From the NCBI GenBank assembly GCA_029532415.1, contig JAQOTA010000069.1, forward strand, positions 620,001 through 684,000: a stretch of DNA of 64,000 nucleotides. Reading direction: 5' to 3'. The position numbers and the translations under genes are program-made. Below are positions 1 to 11,247 of this stretch, piece after piece; the first letter of the stretch is position 1; each line of letters opens with the position of its first letter. Source of the stretch: Marasmius tenuissimus. Lineage: Eukaryota; Basidiomycota; Agaricomycetes; Agaricales; Marasmiaceae. A model generated the notes under the pieces. It was not told the origin of the DNA. It was given only the letters and a program-made list of their open reading frames with translations, and ran no database searches.

Positions 1-460
1 TTAAGCGGGTGATGAGGGAGAACTCTGCGGAAAACTTAGGGCTTCTTATACTTCAACGATGTTTGGTATGTAGACCGACGTTTACCCCGACTCATCCTTC
101 CTAAAAGGGTCTCTAATGCGCCAAACTAAGCCCTAAAAGGTCGAGGAAGGCGGGACTCGGGGTGATCTTCATAAAGGGGCGGGGCCGTGCCATCCAGAAA
201 GGGAAGGAATACTGTCGGGCTTGAGACAGTAGTTCGGGGATATTGAAAATGAGTCAGATCGAGTCATACAGAAGCCTTCAGAACTACGGGGTTGATTGAA
301 AGGACAAGTTTGGGTTAGTCGTTGAGTGTTTGGGCCCCAAGTTGGTACGCAAATTGTTGATGCATGGTTCGTTTTCACAAACGCCCACATAAGCGCTCAT
401 ATTCGCGTTCAACAAGGCCACATGACCGTGTAGACGCCTCCTGACAGTGATCATGAGAAA
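1..460. other. Left-edge intergenic sequence
   Basis: No convincing gene, repeat or RNA is visible here. The open frames are short, lack recognisable domains and have no good splice context. The stretch probably holds the promoter of the reductase gene that begins near 461, and possibly the end of a gene outside the window. Confidence 0.5.
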
Positions 461-1712
461 ATGACGATGTCAGGGCATGATGCCAATGGGTTCACTGTCA
501 GTGTCAGTGCGTTCCTCATCCTGACCTCCATCATGTCGCTCGCAGACCGAGTGTCGAATGTTATCTCTGTCCCCCAGGCTCGATTTCTCTATGATTGTAA
601 GTTGATCCTGAATCTATGACCCTCAAAATCCTGAACGGAATGTCGACAGCTGCAAGGAAATACTTCCTTTTAATGACTATGGCCACGTTTCCGGCTACCT
701 TCTTCTACGATGCTCGATTTGGTCGATTTTCTGGCGGGAAAGGTCAAGGAGGGCAGGGTTGGATGTACGTGAATGGTACGTACCCTACTTTCGCTTGTAG
801 GGAATGAGCTTAGAGAGCCTGACCTTCCAACGATTTCTTCATTTGTTGATTCTGGGTTTACTGTATCTCTTAGGCAACGTGTCGTGGATGATCATGGAGA
901 TAGTTTCTCCCATCTGCTGCACCCTGTCGTTCTTCGCGTCACCACTCGCAATGCCCAGCTTCACACCTATTCCTCTTTACACGGGACAGAAAGTTCTTCT
1001 CTCCTTATTCCTCATCCATTACACCAACAGAGCTATCATCTGTCCTCTTCGCACTCCTTCTCGCTCCAAGGCGCACATTAGCGTGCCCATTGCTGCTGTG
1101 ATCTTCAACTTGCTGAACGGGACGCTCATCGGGGCATACCTGAACAGTCCTCAGGCTAGAATATGGCTGGCTGGGAAGGAGAAACAGTGGTGGTGGTGGG
1201 GTGCTATCGCAGTCTGGGCTCTCGGTTTTGTCGGAAACGTCGTTCACGATGAGATACTTCTGAACATTCGACGCAAACACAAAAAGGGCCAGAGCGACAA
1301 GAAGAACGACGACGCACCCAAGGACAAGTCGAAACAGCAGGGTGAACATTATGCCATTCCCCACGGCCTGCTGTATGAATACATCACGTTCCCGAATTAC
1401 TTCTGCGAGTGGATTGAATGGCTTGGGTTTGCCGTCGCCGCGTCGCCGGTCCCATTTTCCCTCGTTGACATGCTTAGCCTCGCTTCGCCCGCCACCCTCG
1501 CTCAAATTCCTGCCATCCCCGCACTCCTCAAGGACTTTGTCCAGGCACCCCCGATGTTCTTCATGCGCTTCTTCACTCCGCCGTGGATATTCTTGGTGAA
1601 CGAGGTCCTCGCCATGTTCCCTCGGGCATATAGGGGGCAACTATGGTACAAGGAGAAGTTTGGTGACGCGTACCCAAAGAACAGGAAGATCGTCATTCCC
1701 GGCTTGCTGTGA
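461..1712 (+). CDS. Steroid 5-alpha-reductase family membrane enzyme
   Basis: Proposed exons are 461-596, 650-775 and 874-1712, giving 366 aa; a start at the in-frame ATG at 533 (342 aa) is also possible. The C-terminal half carries the steroid 5-alpha-reductase signature: a HGLLYEYITFPNY block, then EWIEWLGFA, and near the end FPRAYRGQLWYKEKFGDAYP with a basic residue-rich tail. These residues form the NADPH-binding end of the 3-oxo-5-alpha-steroid 4-dehydrogenase family. Several hydrophobic stretches indicate a multi-pass membrane protein, probably in the ER. Splicing 775 to 874 restores the family block NGNVSWMIMEIVSPI, which supports the second intron. An unusual Lys/Asp-rich loop (KKGQSDKKNDDAPKDKSKQ) sits in the middle. 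In fungi such enzymes act on sterol-like or polyprenol/enoyl substrates; the substrate cannot be told from sequence. Family assignment is firm, exact start less so. Confidence 0.82.
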
Positions 1713-2132
1713 AAGGACTTTCACGGACCTGAATATCGAGTAACCAGTTGTTGCGTAGCAGTGTCTCCATTATATTTAACATGAGGTCGCCCCCAAGCTA
1801 GTGGACCAAATACGTGTGCTGATCGACCGATACTCTAAACGAGCTACACAGGCTCGTCTTAGTACGCAGCCCATCCACTAGATCCAGCCGGCTTTGACTG
1901 TGGAGGTCAACCGTGAGAAGTTCAGAATCAGAAGCGATCACCTGCCCAAGACGTCACTGAACACGAGCTGTCACAATGGTGACATCGTGAACTTTTGTTC
2001 AACCAGTGCCACCACCACCAGTACCACGTCCGGCTTCCCTTGAACTCTCCTCTTCTAGTCCTCGTCACTACAGCTCTGGCGTCGGACCTTATATCTAACT
2101 CTTTTCGAACTGCTCGTCGACAACGTTGAACG
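1713..2132. promoter_or_regulatory. Intergenic region with Aurora kinase promoter
   Basis: No gene is visible. The last 100 bp or so (about 2050-2132) is conserved in the two decayed Aurora copies at about 16190-16250 and 25745-25807, so this piece of promoter/5'UTR was included in the duplication. A CCTCGTCACTACAGCTC motif here marks where the PKA half joins in the chimeras. Confidence 0.5.
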
Positions 2133-3577
2133 ATGGCGACAGTATCCTCGCTCACCCATCAACTCACCAACCTCAATATCTCGCAATCACAGTCGCAGAA
2201 ACGTGCGGACGACAAGGATAAAGAAAAATCTAACGTTTCGAAGCTACTCACCAAATATGCTGCGCCGAATCCAGTTCCTGGACATGGACACACTAAATCG
2301 AGCAGCCAGAACTACAGCAACAAGCCCGCGATACCGAGCAATCTAAAGTTGGCGTCGAAAGCCAGCACGTCGTCATTAAACTCGACAAAGACGAACCAAT
2401 CTTCCTCATCACAATCACAACAGAAAATTCCGACAAAGCACTCGAAGACGCCCAGCACGACGACTTCGATCGACCCCGGGCAACTGGACATTGGAAAGTA
2501 CGACGGAGGGTTTGAGGCTGACACACATGACGCCGTGTCATCAGACGACTTGGCGTTGAATTCCAGCACAAAGTACGTCTTCACAGTGAATGTCTTCGCC
2601 ACCACTTAAATCTGACTTCTCTCGCTCGCTAGTACTACCTGGTCTCTTCTCGACTTCCAAATCGGCCGCCCTTTGGGAAAAGGGAAATTCGGTCACGTCT
2701 ACATGGTCCGGACCAAACAAGCTCCCCACTACATCCTCGCCCTCAAAGCTCTTTACAAATCCGAACTCATACGCGAAGGCACAGAGAAACAACTCCGTCG
2801 TGAGATCGAAATCCAGATGAACCTCCGCCACCCAAATATCTTACGGTTATACGGGTACTTCCACGATTCGAAACGGGTCTTCTTGATGCTCGAGTTTGCT
2901 GGACAGGGCGAGATGTACAAGCAGCTTCTCAAGCAAGGATCGTTCTCGGAGAGACGGAGTGCGTCGTATGTGTACCAGATGGCGGACGCCCTTTCGTACC
3001 TCCATTCGAAACACGTTATACACCGGGATATCAAGCCGGAGAACTTGCTGATTGGGTTGAATGGGGAGTTGAAGCTTGCTGATTTCGGATGGAGTGTCCA
3101 TGCGCCGGGGAACAGGAGGAGTACGTTCTGTGGGACGTTGGATTATTTGCCGCCGGAGATGGTGAGGGGACAGGAATATGGGGTGTGGGTCGACCATTGG
3201 GCGCTTGGGGTGTTGATGTACGAATTCCTGTGCGGGAAGCCGCCGTTCGAGGATGTGTCTAGTCGGAAGAGTAAGTCGTCGGATTCATCCTTCGTCCAAT
3301 TATGGCGATTGCTGATATGCTTCTACGACCCTAGATACGATGAGGAGGATTGCGGAGGTGGACTATACGTTCCCGAGTCATGTCAGGCCGGATGCCAAGG
3401 ATTTGATCTCGAAGGTGTGTCGTCTACCTCTCCCATTCGTACCGTTGCTGACACCAATTGTAGCTCCTTAAACGAGACCCGCAATCGCGGTTACCGCTCA
3501 AGGAGGTGATGGTGCACCCGTGGGTGGTTGCCAATAACCGACCGAGGGGACAGGCAAGTGCAAGCGTTAAGAAGTAG
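2133..3577 (+). CDS. ARK1: Aurora-type serine/threonine kinase
   Basis: Exons 2133-2572, 2633-3270, 3335-3414 and 3464-3577 give 423 aa. The N-terminal ~150 residues are Ser/Thr/Gln-rich and probably disordered. The kinase domain begins at [17 protein letters not shown]. It has [10 protein letters not shown] (catalytic Lys), [10 protein letters not shown] (catalytic loop), DFGWSVHAP and the Aurora-specific activation segment [16 protein letters not shown], then CGKPPFED. The last exons supply [14 protein letters not shown] and a C-terminal lobe ending [13 protein letters not shown], the usual Aurora end. Fungal Aurora is normally a single essential gene acting in the chromosomal passenger complex on kinetochore attachment and cytokinesis. 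All catalytic residues are present. It stands at the left boundary of the amplified segment; decayed copies lie at 16.2-17.2 and 25.7-26.8 kb. Confidence 0.93.
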
Positions 3578-4268
3578 GGTTGCTGCTGGTGACTTGTCAC
3601 TTGGCAGTTTAGCCTTGGAGGTGGTCGTCGCGGGTCGGAGCTATGGTGGCCCAAGGAGAGAGTCTTATCACTCAAATGGGCGGTGGGGGGTCCCAGACGT
3701 GATACCGGTATCTGAGACGGATAGTAGTGGTGATGGTGTGATGGTGGCGACGAGGCGGGGTCGGGGATACGGTCGTACTACTGTCGCCTGTAATCACTGT
3801 TTCGCCACGTATCGACTGCACACGTACTTCATAATCTCCTACTCTAGCATGGAATGGACTTGTTACCAGACTAGACCTATCTGTATATCGTCCTGACTTG
3901 CGCTCCCGCGTGTTTGTGTCTATAACTTATGTAGAATCTCTTGCAATCGCAGCTAGCTTTCGTTATCTCCCTGTCTTATCACATTCTGGTTTCCCGTGAA
4001 AGCCATTCCTTAAGGGCATTGCCAGTGTACGGTGAGCCCGCAGTGGTCAGAGTTCGATACCAATAATACGTCGTTTGAATCAGAGATAACCCAGTAACAG
4101 TAGGAGACTCGTGGCCTGTATACCACCATGAAAGTAGTAGTATGTTGTATATGTCGATGGTCAGGAAATAACGCCCAAATATTAAGCCAGAATAAAGCAG
4201 CCATGTACACGTTTACAGAACATGAAAATTAGTATACGCCAACCAAATAACCAACTCTGGCATCAGCT
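3578..4268. other. Intergenic between Aurora and astacin gene A
   Basis: No gene seen. The region holds the 3' ends of two convergent genes, Aurora (+) and astacin A (-). The short open frames here have no family features. Confidence 0.5.
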
Positions 4269-6319
4269 TCAGCATATCCCGGTATACCTCGTCTTGACCT
4301 CGTTTGCTCCCTCCATGACAGATTCGTACACATAACCATCGGCATATGAGAAGGTGGCCCAATTCTGCTTTATCTTCAGTGGCTTCCACCCTGTACCGAA
4401 ATGAGCTCGATGCGCAAGGCAGGAGGGGAAGGTGCTCTTACCTCCCTCAGTATTATTGTCGTTAACCCATACACCGGCTCCGGACTCGGCGGGCAAACAC
4501 TTCCGAGGCCAGGGAAGAGAGGCGAACAAAGATTTTTTGATAGGTTCGTCCTGCTCCTCGACTCTGAACAACCTATCCTCGTACGCAACGATGCGGTATT
4601 CTCTTGGACCTTGGTTCTGGTAAACTCGGGTCCAACCTAGCGTATCACGACGATGGAATTCAGCAATGATATAAACCAATTTGGTAAGGAACTCGAACGA
4701 GCACTGACATCTATCCACACCTGTGTAAACCCAAACCTCCCCGTTACTGCGTTGTTGATAAAGGAGCCGCCAGCTGGTTGTGATCCGAACGGTGTCGTCA
4801 AATTTGTCGACCCGCTGCCAACCGACTAAAGAAGTTTATAAGCAAGGTGGATTGGAAGCCAAAGGACCAGATTCAAGTTTCGAAATCCCTACATTTTGGA
4901 TCCTTCACTGGTATCTGGTAGATTTCACCTCTATTATTTTGGCGATAGAGATGAGTGTTTGTAGACACAATATATCTGGTATCCGCTGCTTTGCGTAGTT
5001 CCTTCCAGGGACCTACACGAGCGATGGTAGTCAGTCGGGATTGATTGGATGATATGCGTATACACAACCCCGAGACGTACCTTGCCATTTGTACATCTTG
5101 ATTCTTGACACCTGAGATGTGTCACAGAGCTCAACTCGCATATTCGGGTTGATGGACTGATCGCCAGTGTCATTCTTGAGGCCATCCCAACCCTCCCCGA
5201 GCCTGCCGTTCCGTTTTGTAACGGCAGGACCATCCTCTGCGATATATAGTCGACCGTCGGAAGCTGCTCGGATGAGCATCTGTGGGTCTTGTATAGGCTT
5301 ACCGATGATACGTTCCCCCACTGATCCTTGTGTCAGAATAGAATCGACAGAAGAAAGTTATCAAGAGTGCACTGACGATGTTGATCCACTTCCAAGAATC
5401 CCACAACCTCCCCGTTCTTCACCAGGAAGTAAGAAGCCTTCTTTGGAGTGATTACCTCCCGTTTCCCCAGGACCTTGCTCCGATACTTGGGAATAGGATA
5501 GAAAACCTTGGCGGTAATCTTGTCGCACTCGGAAAGAATGCTCCCTCCGATGACCTCGATGCTGTTCTCATTAACGTCATCCTTGAAGATAGACTCGGGG
5601 ATAGGGTAGCACATAATCGAATGACAATCGATCATCTGCGAGGCGATACATGACGATGGACCGGAATTTGTTGAGAGAGGCTTGAGCACCTCAGCGTCGA
5701 CCTTGGATTCATCCCAGGGTTGGAAATGGATGTACGCTTTGACCGGGTCGATCAGGTTGGCAATTTCAGGACGGCGATGTTCGTGCACGAAACCCAATGT
5801 ATGACCAGTTTCATGGAGCACCACCATCATGAACTTGTCGTCGGATATATCGGCGGCATCAAGCCCCTCGAGCATCATCGTAGGTTCTTGTCGGTCGGCT
5901 TTTACGAGGACTTCTGTACCGATATAGGACCAGCACCCGCCGCTGACTTTGCCCTTGACTTTACCAGAGAAGCTGATGCGGACCTCAGCAGCAGCAGTGT
6001 GGTCGTTGGATAGTGAGGGGAGAAGGATAAAACTGACGTTGCAGATTTGAGACCAGCCATTCATATGTTTTACAGTCCGCTCTTGTAGCTCGTATGAGGG
6101 TGGGGGGTTATCGATGAAGACGACGCGGAGGCGGACGCCATTGCCCGTCCATTTCTTATTTTGTGAGAGAGCGAGGCTGCTTGGCGCGGGCGGACAAAGC
6201 GGGTCGTGGCAAAAACCGCCTTTTGGTGACGCGTTGTCCGGGTTGCTGATGGAGTTGTGGACTTTGCCACGTGGAGTTCGAAGGAGAGCCCCTTTGCAGT
6301 GTTTGAGTATCGGGGACAT
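4269..6319 (-). CDS. Astacin-type metalloprotease with C-terminal repeats, copy A
   Basis: Exons (reverse strand) 6319-5377, 5320-5081, 5012-4893, 4825-4709, 4636-4442 and 4390-4269 keep frame throughout and give 578 aa. The zinc site HETGHTLGFVHEHRRP starts near residue 169 and fits the astacin pattern HExxHxxGxxHExxR; SIMCYP near residue 234 is the Met-turn. After the protease come about seven repeats with a Leu-Tyr or Val-Tyr core followed by a Gly turn (YFLVKNG, LYIAEDG, HLYRQNNRGEIY, LLYQQRSNGEVWVYTG, RLFRVEE with GVWVNDNNT, YVYESV), ending TRYTGIC. This resembles a tectonin/tachylectin-like beta-propeller, which is inference. No signal peptide is visible at the N-terminus, unlike secreted animal astacins. 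An extra segment in the sixth repeat (about LFASLPWPRK) is absent from sister copies. Substrate unknown. Confidence 0.85.
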
Positions 6320-6523
6320 GAAAGGGACTTGGTAGTAGGTTACTGTTGTCAGAGGTCTGAGTGGCTTTTATAGCAGCTCTCCATGACTCCCGTATTGACG
6401 GAGGAATCCTGAACCTGCCACTTCGGACCCTACTACGACATGATTGTTTTCCGTGTCACTGCCATTGCATGATAGAGCATATTTGTGCCGCCAATCGCGT
6501 GCCAAATGTCCTACTTTGGTATA
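6320..6523. promoter_or_regulatory. Upstream region of astacin A
   Basis: Short non-coding stretch between the start of copy A and the left end of the TIR element. It presumably carries the copy A promoter. No specific sites were recognised. Confidence 0.35.
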
Positions 6524-7848
6524 AGCCGTTTGCAGAACTTAGGGCGGGCCCCGATTTTTTTTCACGCGGTTCCATCATTCATCAATCTTCCGATTGCATC
6601 TTCCAAACACATCTTCCGAGTACGACTACCTTAATTTCCTGGTCCCCCGTCTAGTTTCCTCGTCCTCCACTGATATATAGTCTCTGGGAGGCTACCAAAG
6701 GGTGTTTGTGGGCAGTTGTGAGAGGCGGGACCACAAATTTTGTATTACTACCCTACAATTATGTAAGCTGGAACTTGTCAAAAGAAGGTTTTTTGCCCAC
6801 CAATGACCATATTGATCGCAAACTGGCTGCTATTAAGGTAGTTAGAGGGCGGGTATGTCATTGGAGGATGAAGAGAGTCTAAATTTACAAGGAGGATGCT
6901 CCGAAGGTTTGGTCGGAAGATACTAGGCCTGTAACCGACCTGACTGTGACGAGCAAGCATGTACAGTCAGGCCTGTAAAACGGGAATTTCCGGTCGCAGA
7001 AAGTTCTTATGATCGAGCGGGGGTTACGGTCCGCCCGTCCGTTTCCCCTTATGTCCAACCTGCCAAATCGAGCGAAGTTGTATTTCTCGCCCTCCATGTC
7101 CATCTCTCGCAGCTACCCAGTTTATCGTGCCCTCTTCCTCCGTCCTATCTCCTGCCTGTAAAATACATACATCTATTCAATTCAAAATAGATTGGAAACA
7201 ACGTTCCAGCATGAAATTGCGCCCAATCAGCTTCAGAACGCAACCGACGCGACCCCCGTCAGCCCCGCCGACACCTCCCTCATTCACAGGGAGACTTGCC
7301 ACCTTCTCGTTTAGCCCACAGCTCGTTGCGCTTCATCATGGTACACCGTGGTTTTCATCTACCCAACCTTCGTGGCAACCCTTCACCCCATCACGTCTTC
7401 CAGTCAAGGTACTCAGAGGGCAATGGAATAACAGCGAGGAGATATTGTTGGAGATTAGCCTGTGGTCAAAGCGTTGAGGAATGTGAATAATGTGGGCACG
7501 TTTGGCGTGCGCGACATTCACCCGAACTGTACTACTCAACTGTATCAGTGATTCGAGTTCAGAGAGAAAAACACGCTTCTGACTTGCAAGTTCTGAGGAC
7601 ATGAGTCTTGGCGATTCTGTTTTAGGCAGGTTGTCCATAAGGGGAAGCGGATAGACGGTCCGCAGCCCCCGCTCGATCGTAAGAACTTTCTGCGACCGGA
7701 AACTTCCGTTTTACAGGTCCCTACATACATGCTTGTCATCGTCAGGTAGGGACATGCTTCAGGTCTAGGAAGATACATTTGGAAGCTTGATGGACATCAA
7801 ACACGCGTGAAAAAAAATCGGCACCCGCCCTAAGTTCTGCAAACGGCT
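6524..7848. mobile_element. TIR element with subterminal inverted repeats
   Basis: The left end (AGCCGTTTGCAGAACTTAGG from about 6524) and the right end (about 7803-7848) are near-perfect inverted repeats of about 45 bp, with an internal T-run followed by CACGCG. TA lies just outside the left end and one base outside the right end, as expected for a Tc1/mariner-type TA target. A second, subterminal inverted pair of 80 bp or more lies at about 6930-7050 and 7637-7760 (core CTTTCTGCGACCGGAAA). The interior has no recognisable transposase, so it looks non-autonomous or decayed. The AACTTAGGGCG core of the TIR is shared with the element at 32891-33753, so the two belong to related families. Confidence 0.75.
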
Positions 7849-8059
7849 GTAATTGAGCCTAGAAGAACCGACTCAAAAGGGGATAGATTCTGTTCAAGCA
7901 CACTGCACAGCAACATTCTGCAACATTCCGGAAGAAACGCTCCTTCGGACAATTCATTAGCTGAAGACGACAATCAAGAAGAGTCCTCCATACTCCATTT
8001 AAAAACCCGCCAATGACCGGGGAGTTGATTTCTACAGCCTACTTGGCACATCGACCGCT

Positions 8060-11018
8060 ATGGTCAACTGCAACGCGGGTAACGTTCTCAACTGTGTTCT
8101 TCCTCCTGGGCTCGACAGTGTCGACCACACCATCGAAACCTCGTTCTTATCCCATGATGATACGCCCAAGCCGAGCTGCCTCGCTCTCTCGAGATCTAAC
8201 ACACGGCTGTGTAGCAGCGTTCACCTCGACGTCGCCTGCGTCAATCATCCGCCACCGCCAGACAAAACCTTGGAAGAGATTGTGAAGCTCATGTACTACG
8301 CCTGATCCGGTTTTTGCAACTGCCGCTTCGTTCTCTTCCCCACCGACCCTTCAGGTCGCAACGACCACATCGCTTCTGCCGATGTCCGTATCAGGTTCTC
8401 TTTCCGTAGCGACGACTCTTGGTCCTGCGTCGGCACACAAACGTTGGAACAAACTAGCCGCCAAGAACCAACGATGACAATCGGAGTGCCTGGGGATCAC
8501 ATCAACTCGTCCGACCCGTATTTTATCACCACACTCCTCCATGAGACCGGCCTTACATTGGGCTTTACGGTGCATGAACACCTTCGTCCAGGAGTCGTCG
8601 AGCGGATCGACGAGACAAAAGCGATCGAGTATTACAGGACCAAATTCGGGTGGACGGAAAAGTGGCGAACAGCGTGAAGTATTCTCGCCTCTCTCACTAA
8701 CGGATGCACATGACTTTTAGAGCGAGTTGGACGCTCATTCAATCATGTGTTATGGAATCCCAAACATATCCTGAAGGATGGCAGTTCGGAAGTCATCCCC
8801 GGTGGGAAGGATCCCAGCGAGTACGACAAGAAGCATGCCGCAGCGGTTTATCCTATCCCCAAATTTGAAAAAAAAGGTCATGAAAAAGGGGGAGGTCAAC
8901 ATTAGTTCGATCACTTCGAAGGATCTCTACCTCTTGATGAGGAATAGAGTAGTGGTAGGGCACTTAGAAGTTGACCGACAACGTGAGTGTGTTCTCCCCT
9001 TCAACCCTCTATTTGATGTGATATCACCGCCAGTGGGAGAACGTATAATCATCCCAAGACCCGTACCAGTTACGCAGACCTGAATCACCTCATTAGCTTC
9101 GGACGGTCAACTACACGTTGTAAAGAACGGTTCCACTAATATAACACGGCAGGAACATCTGGAAATTGGATGTTTACTATATAGTCCTTGAGAGTAACGG
9201 TTAGTAAAATAGTGAAATAGTGAACAGGAAACTTCATAGTACCTATACAGTACCATATAGTGCTGTATAGTAGCCTCTTTACCGAGGGTTTGACAGGGTT
9301 CAAGGGAGATTTGACCAATTAGACTCCTCGGGAATACCATACAACACTGCGGGATCAACAATCTCCAATCTGCCAGATTGGGTATGGAATCGCGTCTATC
9401 ACGTCTCCGACTCGACGTCCTTCCGTCATTTTGATTGTTCACTGGATCTAGTATTCGGACAATATTACATGTAGCAGGACTATTTACGAAGCTGGAACAG
9501 CATAAAAGGTGCGATATAATATATACTGAACCTCCTAAAACACGGCAGGAACTCGGGGACCTTAGAACTGATGTGAGGATTTGACGACACTGAGGGCGGG
9601 TGGATTTACTTACCCTGCAGCTCTTGAGGAGCAAAGGAAGGGCCTGCTTCCTGAGTTGATGTTGGGGGGAAGGGAATTATTTAGGGTCCCGGGCGAGTCT
9701 CCAATTGTCTAGTTTAAGAGGCGACTCAGGTGAGCAACCGTTGAATATGGAAGAATGGACTTAGTGATTCAAGGAAGATAAGTACCCGTTTGAATGGGCC
9801 TGGACCCGAGCCATTGTGCGCTAAGCAGGTTGTTGGGTGTCTGTCGCAACGATGGCGGGTCGTGATTTGGATTTAATGTGTATTTAACAGTTACCACAGT
9901 CCTCAGCCCCCATGGTTGAGTATGTAGTTTGTTTGTGGTCGCTATATAGTCCTAAACAGTTTGAGGTTCACTATATAGGGCTATTTAGCAGCGCTGTAAC
10001 TATATACTTGGGGGCTCACTATTTCACGAATATCCAGTTCCAGATGAAGGCCTCAAAAGTAGCATTGGCAGTTAGTCTACCACCCTTTCTCTGAATTCTT
10101 TGGGCTCAACTTTTGCTCCCTGCTTACACGTAGAGTGGATCTTTGACAACGGAAAACCAAATATAAGGCTACTATCTTTGACAAGTACGGGGACATCACA
10201 GTGTACGAATGGCAAGGCACGTTTGACGTTTTGTATACACGAACCACGTACTAAACCGACCCGGGCTGATCCTTATCCATTCAGATTCCTGGAGAAAAGT
10301 ATTCGAAGTAGCTGATGCCGAACGGATCACATCTATCAAAACTCACCATTAGGTCCATCAATCGCCAAACCAATAAAGGGGAAATCTACCAGATACCAAT
10401 GGGAAGCCGGACTGTAAGCACCTCAAAATGCTCTGACTTCGTGGCTCCCTACCTTTCTCATGATTCGAAACTTCTCCAGCCCACTGGCGACGGGTCGACA
10501 GATTCAACGACACCGTACAGATCACAGCCAATTGGTGCCGCCTCTACCGATTACGCAAGAATGGGGAGATTTGGGTTTACAGAGGTGCGGGTAAATGTAA
10601 GTAGCCCCCCCCTCTCTATATTTAGGCTTTTCAACGTCGTCGCTGAATATTGTGCGGGGTCTACGGTCAGATTGGACGAGAGTTTACCAGAACCAGGGTT
10701 CGGAGCAGTACCACATCGAGGCCTACGAGGATAGACTGTTCAGGATCGACTCAAAGCGCCGTGACAGTAAAGGGTCTGGTGTATGGGTCAACGACGACAA
10801 TACCGAGACAGGTAAGTGAATGCATTATGTCGTGATTATTCTCCCTCTCTCCCTTTGCGCCTCGAGCTGACTCTGGTCCAGGCTGGAAACCCCTACAAAT
10901 CAGGAAGAACTGGTCGAGCTTCACGTACACCGGTGGCTATGTGTACAAATTCGCCAAGAAAAGGATGTTGGATCTTTCTCGGAAAGAGGTCATCACGAGG
11001 TATGCCGGGATTTGCTGA
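8060..11018 (+). pseudogene. Astacin-type metalloprotease pseudogene, copy B
   Basis: The sequence follows copies D and F from the start (MVNCNAGNVLNCVLPP) to the last codons (YAGIC stop at 11018), so the locus was once complete. Breaks seen: a Trp codon turned to TGA near 8302; a frameshift and stop near 8677; and a damaged zinc site, HETGLTLGFTVHEH, in which the second zinc His is Leu and one residue is inserted before the third ligand. The downstream repeats are split by an 891 bp TIR element (9156-10046). The remaining repeat exons (about 10127-11018) still read well, with RLFRIDSKR and GVWVNDDNT. The intron after the WQG motif near 10220 uses a GC donor, as in D and F. Confidence 0.88.
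9156..10046. mobile_element. 891 bp TIR element inserted in copy B
   Basis: Comparison with copies D and F shows extra DNA after GGCACGGCGGGAA-like coding sequence. The insert begins CATCTGGAAATTGGAT and ends with the inverse ATCCAGTTCCAGATG, a TIR of about 15 bp with one indel or mismatch. Any target duplication is very short (perhaps AA). Both subterminal zones are rich in an ACTATATAG motif. No transposase is recognisable, so it is probably a non-autonomous element. Confidence 0.68.
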
Positions 11019-11247
11019 AGTCGCTATACGAGGGTCTCGTTGGGAAAAGCTGTTTACGCACCGACGGGCATGTATCGTACAAAGCTCGTTCCCTCAATGA
11101 AACCAACTGCCTAGAAGTACTAGAAGGAACTTTTCAGGACTAACGAACAGGAAGGTAAAAAGAGCCGAATACTTGAATTACACTACTATACAAATTACAG
11201 GGACACAACCGAGGGAGCCAGCCACTAGACATCATGGATTGCTACGT

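Noticed and set aside
9538..9552. Repeat of ACACGGCAGGAAC inside the 891 bp element, matching its left flank at 9142-9154
   Set aside because: Noted as a possible target duplication of a nested insertion, but one short match without matching TIRs is not enough.
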